The notes under the pieces: generated by a model
Told to the model about the DNA's origin: nothing
The model's database searches: none
What the model saw: only the letters and a program-made list of their open reading frames with translations
Translations under genes and position numbers: made by a program
Assembly (NCBI RefSeq): GCF_025118155.1
Contig: NW_026251430.1
Coordinates: forward strand, 62,001 to 126,000
Length of the DNA stretch: 64,000 nucleotides
Direction of reading: 5' to 3'
Source of the DNA: Cokeromyces recurvatus
Taxonomy: Eukaryota > Mucoromycota > Mucoromycetes > Mucorales > Mucoraceae
Shown: positions 63,296 through 64,000 of the stretch, piece after piece
Numbering within the stretch: position 1 is the stretch's first letter
Layout: each line of letters starts with the position of its first letter

Positions 63296-64000
63296 ATGTC
63301 AATTCAGGATGATAATTGGGAGCTCGATATCAATTTAGGTTCTGATTCTACACACAATATCTTTAAACGGAAGGGTGTATTTAATCTAGAACCTGATAAA
63401 GAGCTCATGCTGGCTTGTGAAAGATATCAATATGCGAATCAAAATATGTATTTTGAAGATGATGATACTAATTCAAGTATAGCTAGTGGAAGTGTTATAT
63501 CGAGTAGATTCTCAGAAGTAGATGCGGCATTAAATAACCTAGACGATTTTATGTTTGAAGAACCACCGTTAACAAGAATAGAGGAAGAAGAAGTTCAGAT
63601 AAATCAATCTAATTTACCTGGAGTCGTCAAAAGAATTGGTCTTCCAGCTCGTTATCAAACTGCTCAAGAGAATGATGATTGGAATGATGATATCGAGATA
63701 CCTTCAAATGGAATGTCGCTTTTATCAACAAAGCTTCAAGAAAAGGAATATGACGATTTACAGCTTTCATCATTAGATGATGACGATATAGGACCCTCTG
63801 TGAGTCAAAGAGCCAGTAGAGTCTCTTTACTCCCAGATGATAATCCATCCATGCCGATATCATCATCAAATATGCTTCACTATCAACATGAGAGTGAGGA
63901 GGATGACATGTCAGGCCTCGATTTCCCAGAGAACATGAATACTCTCTCCAAGAGGTTAGATGAGATAAAAGGTGGAGTTATATCTGAAACGATGATCACA
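63296..64000 (+). CDS. Acidic protein, possibly Bfa1/Byr4-like (partial)
   Basis: Open from the ATG at 63296 to the window end, 235 codons, no stop or evident intron. Starts MSIQDDNWELDINLG. Acidic and Ser-rich, with blocks PARYQTAQENDDWNDDIEIP and, near the end, EDDMSGLDFPENMNTLSKRL. Short acidic ...DDxExP motifs followed by Leu-rich text recall Bfa1/Byr4, the scaffold of the Bub2 GTPase-activating complex in mitotic exit and septation. That assignment is tentative. The C-terminus is outside the window. Confidence 0.5.
   Translation, partial: MSIQDDNWELDINLGSDSTHNIFKRKGVFNLEPDKELMLACERYQYANQNMYFEDDDTNSSIASGSVISSRFSEVDAALNNLDDFMFEEPPLTRIEEEEVQINQSNLPGVVKRIGLPARYQTAQENDDWNDDIEIPSNGMSLLSTKLQEKEYDDLQLSSLDDDDIGPSVSQRASRVSLLPDDNPSMPISSSNMLHYQHESEEDDMSGLDFPENMNTLSKRLDEIKGGVISETMIT

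Overview
The window is nuclear DNA of a filamentous fungus, most likely an early-diverging Mucoromycota/Mucorales-type genome. Three things point there. It is AT-rich, with many 25-40 nt A or T homopolymers. Genes are packed with short GT-AG introns of about 50-120 nt. The set of gene families (SREBP, SPAK/OSR1-type kinase, TTC39/Iml2, LRR-PP2C-cyclase) is fungal but not yeast-like. No database search was possible. Family calls rest on motifs I could read, and exon borders were checked by reading-frame continuity.

Layout from left to right. 0-10 kb: a Kin4-like kinase with a KA1 tail (+), a complete SREBP-type membrane-bound bHLH factor split over three exons (-), and a TRP/Flc-type membrane channel protein (+). 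10.7-13.9 kb: a 14-exon minus-strand locus that reads as a UBA-UBX protein continuing into an LRR protein, broken by one apparent single-base deletion. 15.5-17.1 kb: HMG-CoA synthase. 17.2-21.7 kb: a gene-poor decayed stretch with a broken GNAT acetyltransferase, coding scraps, a possible LTR and homopolymers, ending at tRNA-Ile(AAU). 22.3-32.6 kb: ornithine carbamoyltransferase, an aldo-keto reductase, a mitochondrial acyl-CoA thioesterase, an unknown ORF, the U5 snRNA gene and a SPAK/OSR1-like STE20 kinase.

33.2-43.2 kb: fungal adenylate cyclase (RA, LRR, PP2C-like and cyclase domains) and an Iml2/TTC39-like TPR protein. 44.3-46.9 kb: remnants of non-LTR retroelements in opposite orientations. 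47.1-49.5 kb: a small zinc-ribbon protein divergent from a Zap1-type zinc-finger regulator. 49.8-52.7 kb: the large subunit of CAF-1. 52.8-54.9 kb: a decayed mobile-element-like coding block. 56.3-64 kb: casein kinase 1, a large low-complexity protein, ATP synthase subunit e and a partial acidic protein that may be Bfa1/Byr4-like.

How the parts relate: SREBP and HMG-CoA synthase lie within 9 kb of each other and belong to the same sterol circuit. Adenylate cyclase, CK1, the Kin4-like kinase and the SPAK-like kinase are signalling genes with no obvious operational link. Most neighbours are divergent or convergent pairs sharing 130-1600 nt intergenic regions. The most unusual item is the UBX-LRR locus: a Cdc48-cofactor module apparently joined to an LRR module, with an intron-phase switch and a frame break at the junction.
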